Program-made: the position numbers and the translations under genes
In this document: one piece after another, positions 44,947 through 53,933 of the stretch
Layout of the letters: each line of letters opens with the position of its first letter
How positions within the stretch are numbered: the first letter of the stretch is position 1
Origin: Endobugula sp047636495
GTDB taxonomy: Bacteria; Pseudomonadota; Gammaproteobacteria; Pseudomonadales; Cellvibrionaceae
Length of the DNA stretch: 64,000 nucleotides
NCBI GenBank assembly: GCA_047636495.1
Contig: JBLILH010000017.1
Span: forward strand, 4,446 to 68,445
Reading direction: 5' to 3'
Notes under the pieces: generated by a model
Seen by the model: only the letters and a program-made list of their open reading frames with translations
What the model was told of the DNA's origin: nothing
Databases searched by the model: none

Positions 44947-46233
44947 TTATTCCCAGCTTAATGCGCCGCCTGTTTGATATTCAATCACGCGTGTTTCAAA
45001 GAAGTTCTTTTCTTTACGTAGGTCCATGATTTCACTCATCCATGGGAATGGATTTTGTGCACCAGGGTACTGTTCAGTTAACCCTAGCTGGGCTAGACGG
45101 CGATTAGAAATAAACTGTAAATACTCTTCCATCATTGCCGCATTCATACCGAGCACGCCACGCGGCATAGTATCGCGAGCGTAAGCAATTTCTAGCTCAG
45201 TGCCTTCCAATACCATTTGCGTGACTTCAGTTTTAAATTCTTCTGTCCATAGATGCGGATTCTCTAGTTTAATTTGGTTAATAATATCAATACCAAAATT
45301 AAGATGCATCGACTCGTCACGCAAAATGTACTGGAACTGTTCTGCCACGCCAGTCATCTTGTTACGACGACCCATCGACAAGATCTGTGTGAAACCACAA
45401 TAAAAGAAAATACCTTCGGTGACCGCATAAAAACCAATTAAGTTACGCAGTAACTCTTGATCGGTTTCGGTGGTACCGGTGTTGAACGTAGGGTCACTAA
45501 TACCTTGAGTATGCGCGATACTCCATGATGCTTTATTGGCTACAGAAGGCACTTCGCGGTACATATTAAAGATTTCACCTTCATCCATGCCCAGCGACTC
45601 AATACAGTATTGGTAAGCATGAGTATGAATAGCTTCTTCAAACGCTTGGCGGAGCAAGTACTGGCGGCACTCGGGGTTAGTAATTAAACGGTACACTGCT
45701 AAGACTAAGTTATTGGCGACTAAAGAATCAGCGGTAGAAAAATAACCTAGCGAGCGCTTAATAATACGGCGCTCATCATCACTTAACCCATTCGGATCTT
45801 TCCACAGCGCGATATCCGCCGTCATGTTGACTTCTTGCGGCATCCAATGGTTGGCGCAACCATCTAGATATTTCTGCCAAGCCCAGTCATATTTGAATGG
45901 AACTAGTTGATTAAGATCGGCGCGACAATTAATCATCGCTTTTTCATCAACACCTACACGTGATGCACCCATTTCAAGTTCTTCAATACCGGCGGTGGGA
46001 TCAATATTTTCAATCGCTTGTTTAGCGAGGCTAACCGCATTATTAGTATCTACATTGCTGGTGTTTTTAGTTTCTAAAGGTTCGCTAGGAGCGGTGGCTT
46101 TAACAGATTCTTGCACGGTTGCTTTTTCAACGGTTTGAGGCGTGGGAGCCATTGTTTTCTCAACAGTTGTTAAGAAGTCAGCCTCAGGTGCGACGGCGAC
46201 TTCATCTTCGTGGTACTCATCCCAATTCAACAT
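44947..46233 (-). CDS. nrdB: Class Ia ribonucleotide reductase beta subunit
   Basis: About 428 residues from the ATG at 46233, which gives the usual NrdB start MLNWDEYHEDE. The diiron ligands are seen in the EEAIHTHAYQYCIESL helix and the later RDESMHLNFGIDI helix. Tyr in HTHAYQYC is at the place of the radical Tyr of class Ia enzymes, unlike the Phe of class Ic. The first 95 residues are a Thr/Pro/Ala-rich extension, longer than in E. coli. The enzyme makes dNTPs from NDPs with NrdA. It is 150 bases downstream of nrdA on the same strand. Confidence 0.95.
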   Translation of the reverse strand: MLNWDEYHEDEVAVAPEADFLTTVEKTMAPTPQTVEKATVQESVKATAPSEPLETKNTSNVDTNNAVSLAKQAIENIDPTAGIEELEMGASRVGVDEKAMINCRADLNQLVPFKYDWAWQKYLDGCANHWMPQEVNMTADIALWKDPNGLSDDERRIIKRSLGYFSTADSLVANNLVLAVYRLITNPECRQYLLRQAFEEAIHTHAYQYCIESLGMDEGEIFNMYREVPSVANKASWSIAHTQGISDPTFNTGTTETDQELLRNLIGFYAVTEGIFFYCGFTQILSMGRRNKMTGVAEQFQYILRDESMHLNFGIDIINQIKLENPHLWTEEFKTEVTQMVLEGTELEIAYARDTMPRGVLGMNAAMMEEYLQFISNRRLAQLGLTEQYPGAQNPFPWMSEIMDLRKEKNFFETRVIEYQTGGALSWE

Positions 46234-46383
46234 GTTTATTACCTTTTTTCTGCTATTGGTTAGGCGCGGCCCTTGTAAAAGGCGCCGCACTGTATCGTTA
46301 TTTTCTTCGCCTTTTAGAGCGCGGTTTAATGACTACACGACTCTTGTACGCTTATAGCGTTCGCATCGATTACTCACACTATA

Positions 46384-49275
46384 TTACTGACAGGCTTCGC
46401 AATCAGGCTCATCAATTGAGCATGCTTGCGGTACCGCTGCCGCTACCGGTGCAGAGGGCATTGTTTCTGAAGAAACGGCGTTTAACGTACCGCCACTCAC
46501 CGTTGACTTTTCTGTGGTAGTTGCCGATAGTGCACGCAAATAATACGTAGTCTTTAATCCGCTATACCATGCCATGCGGTAGGTCACATCAAGTTTCTTA
46601 CCGTTAGCCCCAGCAATGTATAAATTAAGGCTCTGGGCTTGATCAAGCCATTTTTGACGACGGCTTGCAGCACTGACAATCCACTGCGGCTCAACTTCAA
46701 AAGCAGTGGAATACATCGCTTTTAACTCTGCTGGCACACGTTCTATCTTTTGTACTGAACCTTCATAATATTTCAGGTCATTAACCATTACGCTATCCCA
46801 CAAACCTCGTTCTTTCAGATCATGGACAAGGTAAGGGTTAACCACTGTAAACTCACCGGATAAATTCGATTTAACATACAAGTTTTGGTATGTCGGTTCG
46901 ATAGATTGAGAAACACCGGTAATGTTGGCGATAGTTGCTGTGGGTGCAATTGCCATTACATTGGAGTTACGCATGCCTTGAGTTTGCACTTTGTTACGTA
47001 AGCTCACCCAGTCCATTGTTTGGCTACGGTCCATTTGGATATACTTTTCGCCACGTTGTTTTACTAACGTTTCAATCGAATCGATAGGCAACTCGCCTTT
47101 GCTCCATAGTGAACCGTCAAAACTTGGGTACTTACCACGTTCAGCCGCTAGGTTGCTCGAGGCGTTAATCGCAAAGTAGCTAATTGCTTCCATAGAACGG
47201 TCAGCAAATTCCACTGCCTGATCCGATGAATAAGCGATATCCTGTTTGTAAAGTGCATCTTGGAAACCCATAAGGCCAAGGCCGACCGGGCGGTGACGCA
47301 TGTTCGATGTTCTCGCCGCCTCGACGGCATAATAGTTAACGTCGATGACGTTATCGAGCATGCGCACTGCGGTATTCACCGTGGTTTCTAGCTTTTCAAC
47401 ATTCAACACGCCGTCTTTAATGTGTTGCGCAAGGTTGACTGACCCTAAGTTACAGACCGCAATCTCGTCGCCTGCGCTAGTATTTAAGGTGATTTCAGTA
47501 CATAAGTTTGAAGAGTGAACTACACCCACATGTTGCTGTGGGCTACGTAAATTACAGCTATCTTTAAAGGTAATCCACGGGTGGCCGGTTTCAAATAACA
47601 TCCCCAACATTTTGCGCCATAGGTTTTCGGCAGGGATACGTTTAAAGAGTTTAATTTCGCCGCGATCAGCCATGCGTTCGTATTCTTCATAACGAGTCTG
47701 AAACGCAGTACCGCAAAGATCATGTAGATCAGGGGCTTCGCTGGGGGTAAATAATGTCCATTCTTGTTTGTCGAAGACACGCTTCATAAACAGGTCAGGC
47801 ACCCAGTTGGCGGTATTCATATCGTGGGTACGACGACGATCATCACCGGTATTTTTACGGAGTTCTAAGAACTCTTCGATATCCATGTGCCATGTTTCTA
47901 AGTATGCACACATAGCGCCTTTTCGTTTTCCCCCCTGGTTAACGGCAACGGCAGTATCGTTGGCAACTTTTAAGAACGGCACAACACCCTGTGATTTACC
48001 ATTAGTGCCTTTGATATAAGAACCTAGAGAGCGTACTGGCGTCCAATCGTTACCTAGACCACCGGCCCATTTAGAGAGCATAGCGTTGTCTTGCATGGCG
48101 CCATAAATACCGTGTAAGTCATCAGGTATAGTGGTTAAGTAGCAAGAGGATAGTTGTGGTCGCAAAGTGCCTGCATTAAACAATGTAGGCGTTGAGCTCA
48201 TGTAATCAAACGATGATAACAAACGATAGAATTCGATGGCTCTTTCATTCGGATTATCCTCTTCAACTGCCAAGCCCATAGCGACGCGCATAAAGAATAT
48301 TTGTGGTAATTCGATACGGACTTCATCACTATGAATAAAGTAACGGTCATATAATGTTTGCAGGCCTAGATAAGTGAATTGGCTATCACGGGTATGGTCT
48401 AGCGCTTTGCCCAACATATCGATATCGAACGACCGTAATGTAGGTGCTAGCAGTTCAAGCTCGATGCCTTTTTCGATATAAGCAGGCAATGCTTGTGCGT
48501 AATAGTGCTCCATCTCATGATGAGTTGCTTGTTCAGCAATACCTAAAAAATTCAACGCTTCGGCACGTAACTTATCTTGTAATAAACGTGCAGTGGCGTA
48601 AGTGTAATTAGGCTCTTGTTCAACTAATGTACGTGCTGTGATCACTAGAGACGTGTTGATGTCGCTAAGTGCCACACCATCATACAAATTGCGCATGGCT
48701 TCATTTAAGATGGCATCCACACTGACATCAGCTAAGCCTTCACAGGCCTCAGTCACGATGGTGTGAATCCGTCCCAAATCTAGCGGAGCGATGTCGCCAT
48801 TAGCTAATGTCACATTAAGGTCAGGGTATTTAGACAGTTCTTCTGCCGATGCCGTGGGTGCAGAGCTCGCTCTTACTTTTGCACGTTCCGCGCGATATAG
48901 CACATAATCGCGCGCGACCTTGTGTTCGCCGTTACGCATCAGCGTCAGCTCAACTTGATCTTGGATATCTTCGATATGTACTGTGCCACCAGATGGCATC
49001 CGACGGTGAAAGGTATCAGTAATTTGTTGAGTGAATAACTGAACGGTCTCGTGCACACGGCTAGAGGCTGCCGCTGTGCCACCCTCTACGGCTAAAAACG
49101 CTTTAGTCACCGCGATCGCAATTTTATCTTCGGTGTAAGGCACCACGGTACCATTACGTTTAATAACACGTAATTTGCCGGGGGCAGTCGCAGCCACGGT
49201 GGTTGTGTAGGCGCCAGAGCTGCGTTTCTCTAACTGAGCAGTGTTTGAGGGGTTTGAGTCAGACTCGGTGTACAT
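46384..49275 (-). CDS. nrdA: Class Ia ribonucleotide reductase alpha subunit
   Basis: About 963 residues from the ATG at 49275 (GGAGAAC seven bases upstream). The N-terminus holds two ATP-cone domains (RVIKRNGTVVPYTEDKIAIA and a second one near residue 150-240), as in Pseudomonas NrdA, and unlike the single cone of E. coli. The catalytic core has SSCYLTTIPDDL, GGKRKGAMCAYLE and NLCTEITL. The C-terminal tail ends DCEACQ with the redox Cys pair that accepts electrons from thioredoxin. The upstream region carries a perfect DnaA box. NrdA/NrdB are the only nucleotide reductase in the window. Confidence 0.96.
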   Translation of the reverse strand: MYTESDSNPSNTAQLEKRSSGAYTTTVAATAPGKLRVIKRNGTVVPYTEDKIAIAVTKAFLAVEGGTAAASSRVHETVQLFTQQITDTFHRRMPSGGTVHIEDIQDQVELTLMRNGEHKVARDYVLYRAERAKVRASSAPTASAEELSKYPDLNVTLANGDIAPLDLGRIHTIVTEACEGLADVSVDAILNEAMRNLYDGVALSDINTSLVITARTLVEQEPNYTYATARLLQDKLRAEALNFLGIAEQATHHEMEHYYAQALPAYIEKGIELELLAPTLRSFDIDMLGKALDHTRDSQFTYLGLQTLYDRYFIHSDEVRIELPQIFFMRVAMGLAVEEDNPNERAIEFYRLLSSFDYMSSTPTLFNAGTLRPQLSSCYLTTIPDDLHGIYGAMQDNAMLSKWAGGLGNDWTPVRSLGSYIKGTNGKSQGVVPFLKVANDTAVAVNQGGKRKGAMCAYLETWHMDIEEFLELRKNTGDDRRRTHDMNTANWVPDLFMKRVFDKQEWTLFTPSEAPDLHDLCGTAFQTRYEEYERMADRGEIKLFKRIPAENLWRKMLGMLFETGHPWITFKDSCNLRSPQQHVGVVHSSNLCTEITLNTSAGDEIAVCNLGSVNLAQHIKDGVLNVEKLETTVNTAVRMLDNVIDVNYYAVEAARTSNMRHRPVGLGLMGFQDALYKQDIAYSSDQAVEFADRSMEAISYFAINASSNLAAERGKYPSFDGSLWSKGELPIDSIETLVKQRGEKYIQMDRSQTMDWVSLRNKVQTQGMRNSNVMAIAPTATIANITGVSQSIEPTYQNLYVKSNLSGEFTVVNPYLVHDLKERGLWDSVMVNDLKYYEGSVQKIERVPAELKAMYSTAFEVEPQWIVSAASRRQKWLDQAQSLNLYIAGANGKKLDVTYRMAWYSGLKTTYYLRALSATTTEKSTVSGGTLNAVSSETMPSAPVAAAVPQACSIDEPDCEACQ

Positions 49276-50307
49276 TGTGTTCTCCAATAAAAATCGTATT
49301 TGATTCGTTAATCTTGTCGTGACATTATTTTGTTACGCATATATCTACTGAGATGACATTGACGTAGTGATTATTCGCTTATCGCTGATGCCACTGAAAT
49401 TATCACGGTAACTCGTTAATTCAAGTGTTTCGATACTGCGTTTGACACTACATAACATTATTTTAGCGTCGTATATTACTGAATATTAACGTCTTATCAT
49501 TCATTCTACGCACCCGTTATCAGAGTGATGCGTTTTCATGCCTAACACCATATGTAGGGGTTGCTAGAAACTGAGACACAAGATAATGCGCTTTTAGTTA
49601 AAAATCAAGCTAATGACTCTGCGTTTTTCTTGTGGATAAAGTGTGGGAAACATCAATAGTTAGTAGGCATTAACCCAAGAGGCTAAGGTAGAGTTGATAA
49701 GTAAACGACGAGCAAACGAAAATGTCACAAATATAGCCCGTTATATTATTTCTGACTATAAACAGAGTTTCTTTAGCAATATAAATAATGAGAACTTAAT
49801 CACAAAAAAGAAAGAAAGTGGTTGTTTACGGTGAAGGGTATAGCGGGGCTATATTGGATCTATTTTGATCTGACCCATAAATTTAAATAGAGATAAACGA
49901 GTGATACGGCTCATAAAATCGACGGGATAAAATAAGACTGCTACCTTAACCAATATCGGGGGAGACAAAATAATATCTTTATGTGCTTGTTGTCGGAAAA
50001 ATAAAATAAAATAAAATAGTAATATTTTTGACATTAAGGCAGTTGTGAGCTGCCCATTACTGAGCCCTCTCTATGGTATGCGCTGTGAATTTTGAAGAGT
50101 AGAAATGAAGGTAAGCGCCGAACCAACCACACCCCAACACCGTTAACCCCCCGGTCTATTTTCATAAGCTGGGCTTTAGTGCATTACGTTCCCTGTAATG
50201 CTGGAATATTGCTATCCCTTTGGTTTTCATGACCCACATTACGCATCCTGCGTCTCATCCCTGTAGAGTAAACTTTATGCCCATCATTTATTGCTGCCTG
50301 TAGGTAA
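49276..50307. other. Long intergenic region upstream of nrdA
   Basis: About 1 kb with no supported gene. A minus-strand frame at 49849-50034 (61 codons) is open but has no family or ribosome site. The part next to nrdA should hold its promoter and a DnaA box. The left part is normal core sequence and the right part leads into the mobile-element region; the border is not marked. Confidence 0.4.
49630..49639 (-). promoter_or_regulatory. DnaA box upstream of nrdA
   Basis: TTGTGGATAA is the exact complement of TTATCCACAA. It lies about 355 bases before the nrdA start on the same strand as the gene. A weaker copy (GTGTGGGAAA, two mismatches from a box) follows at 49641-49650. In E. coli DnaA boxes upstream of nrdAB tie dNTP synthesis to replication initiation. 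Function here is inferred. Confidence 0.55.
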
Positions 50308-50646
50308 TCACACTTTATCGTGTAAAACATCTTCGACATTATCTGAGCGAGCAATGACCCAAGGCAGTAAGTTTTCAATGTCATCTATCGTATTCGCGTT
50401 AGGCAGTGCTATAAAAACCTACTTGAGATAATCATAAAGATTCAGGTCATTGGCCTTGGCTGTCTGAACAAGACTATAAAGATTGGTGCTAGCTTTAGCG
50501 CCCGCCTGACTGTTAGCAAAGAGCCAATTTTCTCGCCTTATAGCAAAGGGACAAATCGCATTCTCCACCAGATTATTATCTATCGGATAAATGCCATCAT
50601 CAAGATAGCCGATTAAGCGATCCCACTTGCGTATTCCGGGCCATTC
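50308..50646 (-). pseudogene. IS66-family transposase, C-terminal remnant
   Basis: The minus-strand frame reads the conserved IS66 TnpC end: KWDRLIGYLDDGIYPIDNN, LVENAICPFAIRRENWLF, ANSQAGAKASTNLYSLVQTA, YDYLK. An in-frame TAG at 50419-50421 is followed by VFIALPNANTIDDIENLLPW in the same frame to 50308. The catalytic region and the rest of the element are missing. The upstream side is cut by the end of an IS21-type element at about 50647. It is a dead fragment. Confidence 0.85.
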
Positions 50647-50753
50647 TGAACACCGATTCCGATTCCGATTGAAGATGAACACCCCGATTCATGATGAACA
50701 CCGATTCCGGCGGAAGGTGAATACTTTTGTTCATTTTCCGGAATCGGTGTTCA
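50647..50753. repeat. IS21-type terminal multiple repeats
   Basis: TGAACACCGATTCCG occurs at 50647-50661 and 50695-50709, and its exact reverse complement at 50739-50753. A degenerate fourth copy lies at about 50675. Multiple terminal transposase-binding repeats are a known feature of IS21 elements. They mark the left end of the element whose IstA gene follows at 50858, and the point where it inserted in the IS66 sequence. Confidence 0.75.
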
Positions 50754-50857
50754 TCATCCGGAATCTATTCTGGACAACCGTAATTCCCCCTCCTCAAGCA
50801 TTGATTTTATTCAACGTTGGTACCCTTGCACTTTTCATTTTCTAGGAGAAGGCACCG

Positions 50858-51529
50858 ATGCCAGCAGAGAGAACATCAATGCGACTGATAAAAGACGTTT
50901 TACGACTTAAATTTGAATCCGATTTGAGCTTGCGGCAGATTGCCCGCAGCCTGAATATCGGCCTGGGCACCGTTTCCCTTCACCTAAATCGAGCCAAAGA
51001 GGCAGGGGTGTACTGGGCTCTTCCTGTTGATCTGGACGACAATGGCCTTGAGCGCGCGTTATTTCCTAATCAGTTGGCTCCAGTCAGAAGTGGACTCGTC
51101 GAGCCGGATTATGCAGACATCCACAAAGAGCTAAAACGCAAAGGCGTTACCAAGCAATTACTCTGGGAAGAGTACAAGCAGGCTCAAGGCGAGCACGGCT
51201 ATCAATACTCCCAGTATTGTCAGCGTTACCGGGATTGGGTGCTCACTCTTAAACGCTCCATGCGCCAGATCTACAAGGCGGGCGAGAAACTGTTTATTGA
51301 TTACTGTGGGCCGACGATTCCTATCGTTAACCCTGACACCGGCGAGGTGTGTAATACACGGATTTTTGTCGCCACGTGGGGTGCCAGTAATGACACCTTT
51401 GCAGAAGCCACACGAACACAAATAAGGCCCGATTGGATTCAGTCACACGTTAATGTGTTTGCATTCTTCGGCGGCGTACCCGAGACATTGGTGCCTGATA
51501 ATTTAAAAGGTGCGGTCACTAAAGCCTGA
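50858..51529 (+). pseudogene. istA: IS21-family transposase IstA, truncated
   Basis: A 223-residue frame covering only the first part of IstA (normally about 400-500 residues). It has the N-terminal helix-turn-helix (LRQIARSLNIGLGTVSLHLNRAKEAG) and the start of the rve integrase domain (GEKLFIDYCGPTIPIV with the first catalytic Asp; RIFVATWGASNDTF; GVPETLVPDNLKGAVTKA with the second Asp). The conserved NLKGAV stretch ends at the border of an IS1111-group element. The remaining part of IstA and the partner IstB are not found on the other side, so they were deleted. It cannot be active. Confidence 0.88.
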
Positions 51530-51611
51530 TGAGATGGACACCCCGCCATACGGCATCACAATGTGCCATATTGAGAAGTGTAAACAATCAATAACAAGCG
51601 AAGTGTCCATC

Positions 51612-52635
51612 ATGAATAAGAATAACGTAATAAGTATTGATTGGGCAAAAAATGTTTTTCAAGTTTGCGTACTCGAACCAAATAACAATCAACAAAAAAG
51701 TTCGTCGATCAACGTTGCTGGAAACGGAGTTAAACCTTGATGGCAAGCGTATCGTGATGGAGGCGTGCTATAGCGCAAACTACTGGGGGCGTTTATTTCA
51801 ACAGCACGGGTTTCACGTTGACCTTATCCCTCCTCATCAAGTAAAACCTTTTGTGGTGGGTAATAAAAATGATCACAACGATGCCATCGCTATCGCTGAG
51901 GCCTCCATGCGGCCCAAAGCCACCTTCGTGGCTATTAAAACACTGACTCAGCAAGACATACAAAGTCTCGAACGCATACGTGAAAGGCTGATAAAAAACC
52001 GCACAGCTTTAGCTAATCAACTGCGGGGCTTACTGGCAGAATATGGCGTTATTACCGAAAAAAAAGTGTCCGTACTGCGTTCAGCTATTCCCTTTATTTT
52101 GGAAGATGCAGAAAACTCGCTCACAATAATATCGCGAGCCTTTATTGATAATTTCTATCAAGAGCTACTCAGCCTCGATGAAAGAATAGCGTCGACGGAG
52201 ACGTTATCCGAATCCCTGCTCGTGAATAACGAAGATTACCGACGGCTGCAAACAATACCTGGGGTTGGCCCTGTTACTGGCCGAGGAATTATTTGTGCGA
52301 TTAATGATGCGAAGCAGTTTAAAAATGGCCGACAAATGTCAGCTTGGGTTGGCCTCACACCCAAACAACATGCCAGTGACGATGTCTCTCGCATGGGTGG
52401 CATTAGTAAGCGCGGCAACCGCACCTTACGGCGACAATTTATTCACGGCGCTAGGGCGGTGATACGGTGGTGCGAAGACAAAGATGACGCGCTCAGTCTG
52501 TGGCTGCAAAAACTGCTGAAAACAAAACCTACATGTAAAGTTATTGTAGCCTTGGCTAATAAGTTAGCCCGTATTACTCGGGCCGTAATGGCTAAAGGGC
52601 AGGCATATAATGCCAAAGCGTTAATTGTGGCTTAG
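51612..52635 (+). pseudogene. IS1111-group DEDD transposase, frameshifted
   Basis: The natural start is the ATG at 51612 (NKNNVISIDWAKNVFQVCVL), whose first Asp is the first acidic residue of the DEDD site. This frame ends after 42 codons. The protein continues one base on in another frame (NKKVRRSTLLE, then DGKRIVMEACYSANYWGRLF) and stays open to 52635, including KPFVVGNKNDHNDAIAIAEA and the C-terminal serine domain (IPGVGPVTGRG; SAWVGLTPKQHASDD). The shift falls close to an A6 run near 51695 and may be a 1-base insertion. Without the N-terminal part the enzyme lacks a catalytic residue. A programmed shift is not excluded but is not a standard -1 case. Confidence 0.82.
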
Positions 52636-53024
52636 CCATGTAAGCAGCCAACAACGACAATAATGTTAATTAAGAAGGAGTTCCCACCCAGCGGTTGTAT
52701 TGGTTAATGAAGTAAACGGTTTTGACTTCCTCAAAACCTGACCAGGACACAGGCCATCAAGGCCAGGTGGGTGTATAGGAGAGGAAGTCATCTTGAATCT
52801 CATTAGGGCTCAGCACAAACGAAAGTGCAGCAAGAAGCCGGATAGTTGACAAAGCCGCCATTTTTATTACTCATATTGCAGGGTCACAAAACAGGTTTTT
52901 TATAGAGTAATACCAAAGTGAGTGAATAGAAAAAGAGCTTGGCGCTTAGGCCCTAGGCGGTTCAACGACGGCCTAAAACTCCGTTAAGGCGATTAAAAAA
53001 CACAACATTGTGTTGATTTATTCA
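52636..53024 (+). ncRNA. Candidate guide (seek/bridge) RNA region of the IS1111-group element
   Basis: Non-coding sequence between the transposase stop and the right inverted repeat. Around 52724-52789 it has GACTTCCTC pairing with GAGGAAGTC, enclosing CCTGACCAGG and a GGCCATCAAGGCC hairpin. AACACAACATTGTGTT lies near the end (about 53000). IS110 elements make a structured RNA that pairs with target and donor; in the IS1111 group it is reported to lie downstream of the transposase. The stem is visible; that this is the guide RNA is inference. Confidence 0.35.
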
Positions 53025-53310
53025 GGGTGTCCATATGTGTCCCTGCTATTTATTTTAAAAGGGTAATACTGGCATTTGGCGTAAGCATACCGTTTACAAT
53101 GCTAATTTTAATTGGTGAGAAACTTCGCCGCGTCTTTGTGCGCTGGGGGAATTCATTTGTACTAAAGTGGTTAACGTGGTGACAAAATAAATTGATTCTA
53201 TGTTGGGTGCCGCACAGTGTGCAGCGGATACGTCTGCCATATTGTAATCCTTAATGCGAATTATTGGCTACCGTGATAGTAAACTCGCTTCAACCAAAGG
53301 AAAATCAAAA

Positions 53311-53610
53311 ATGCCAGAAAGTAAGGCATCAAAACGAGAGGAGTATGTCGCTAAGATGAAAGATCAATTAGACGACATTAATGAACAAATTGATAAACTA
53401 GAGGATAAATCGAAGGGCACCAGGACCGATTTAGCAAACAAATATATACAGTAAATGGCTGAGCTTAGAGCTAAGTCAGACAGAGCAGTAGGCAAACTGG
53501 ATGAGCTAAAAAAAGCGGGGGGAAATTCGTGGCGTGATATGGTTGACGAGATGGATAAAATCGGTTTTGCGCTTAAACATTCCTACAACTACTTCAAATC
53601 CCAGCTCTAA
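53311..53610 (+). pseudogene. Small coiled-coil protein split by an in-frame stop
   Basis: A frame of 99 codons with an AAAGGA site before the ATG at 53311. It reads PESKASKREEYVAKMKDQL, DDINEQIDKLEDKSKG and so on to a TAA at 53452-53454. The same frame then continues directly with ATG-AELRAKSDRAVGKLDELKKAGG to a stop at 53608-53610. Together the two halves look like one helical, charged protein of the coiled-coil stress-type family found near transporters and chaperones. The stop is probably a point mutation of a CAA or GAA codon. Alternatively two short proteins are made, since the second half starts with ATG. Confidence 0.6.
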
Positions 53611-53933
53611 AACATCGACATATAGGCACCCAGCTTTATCAAGGATTTTATTGTAGTAAGCCACTTTCTGAGGATGACCTTTTAAGGCTTATCGATACTC
53701 ATCCGCACTAGTATTTTACGATATTTTTGGTGACAAGCTCCGGCCGCAAGCAGTCAAACCCCAATAGGTTTTATCGACAGTCTGCTAACTGCTAGAAGGG
53801 ATATAAATAGATCCATTTTTGTTTGGGATCCGAGCATTATTACCGGAGCTTTTATCTCGTTTTCTGCGAATCGCATTGATTAACACTACAACAGCACTCA
53901 ACATTGTGTTGATTTCACTGCATCCAGAGTGAG
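53611..53933. other. Intergenic region before the MATE gene
   Basis: About 320 bases with no supported gene; a minus-strand frame at 53785-53973 has no known family. CAACATTGTGTTGATTT at 53899-53915 repeats a sequence at 53003-53019 inside the right end of the IS1111 element. Confidence 0.4.

Larger units (their letters stand above)
51535..53034 (+). mobile_element. IS110-family, IS1111-group insertion sequence
   Basis: ATGGACACCC at 51535-51544 and its exact reverse complement GGGTGTCCAT at 53025-53034 frame a unit of about 1.5 kb with an IS110/IS1111-type transposase. IS1111-group elements carry short subterminal inverted repeats a few bases inside their ends and make no target duplication, which fits. 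The element interrupted an IS21 istA gene. The 400-base non-coding part downstream of the transposase gene is where this group is expected to encode its guide RNA. Confidence 0.7.

Noticed and set aside
49445..49560. NrdR-box-like sequences before nrdA (ACACTACATAACATTA and ACACCATATGTAGGGG)
   Set aside because: Each has four to six mismatches from the NrdR consensus, and the two are about 100 bases apart instead of about 30, so they are not convincing.
49849..50034. 61-codon minus-strand frame upstream of the IS66 remnant
   Set aside because: Hydrophobic composition comes from AT-rich DNA; no start context and no homologue recognised.
51690..51705. Programmed -1 frameshifting at the A6G run in the IS1111 transposase
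   Set aside because: The frame change needed is +1 (or -2) and the heptamer is not in the required phase for A-AAA-AAG slippage.
53063..53182. Hydrophobic frame (ILAFGVSIPFTMLILIGEKL) right of the IS1111 element
   Set aside because: Resembles the end of a polytopic membrane protein but is only 39 codons without start; too short to assign to a family.
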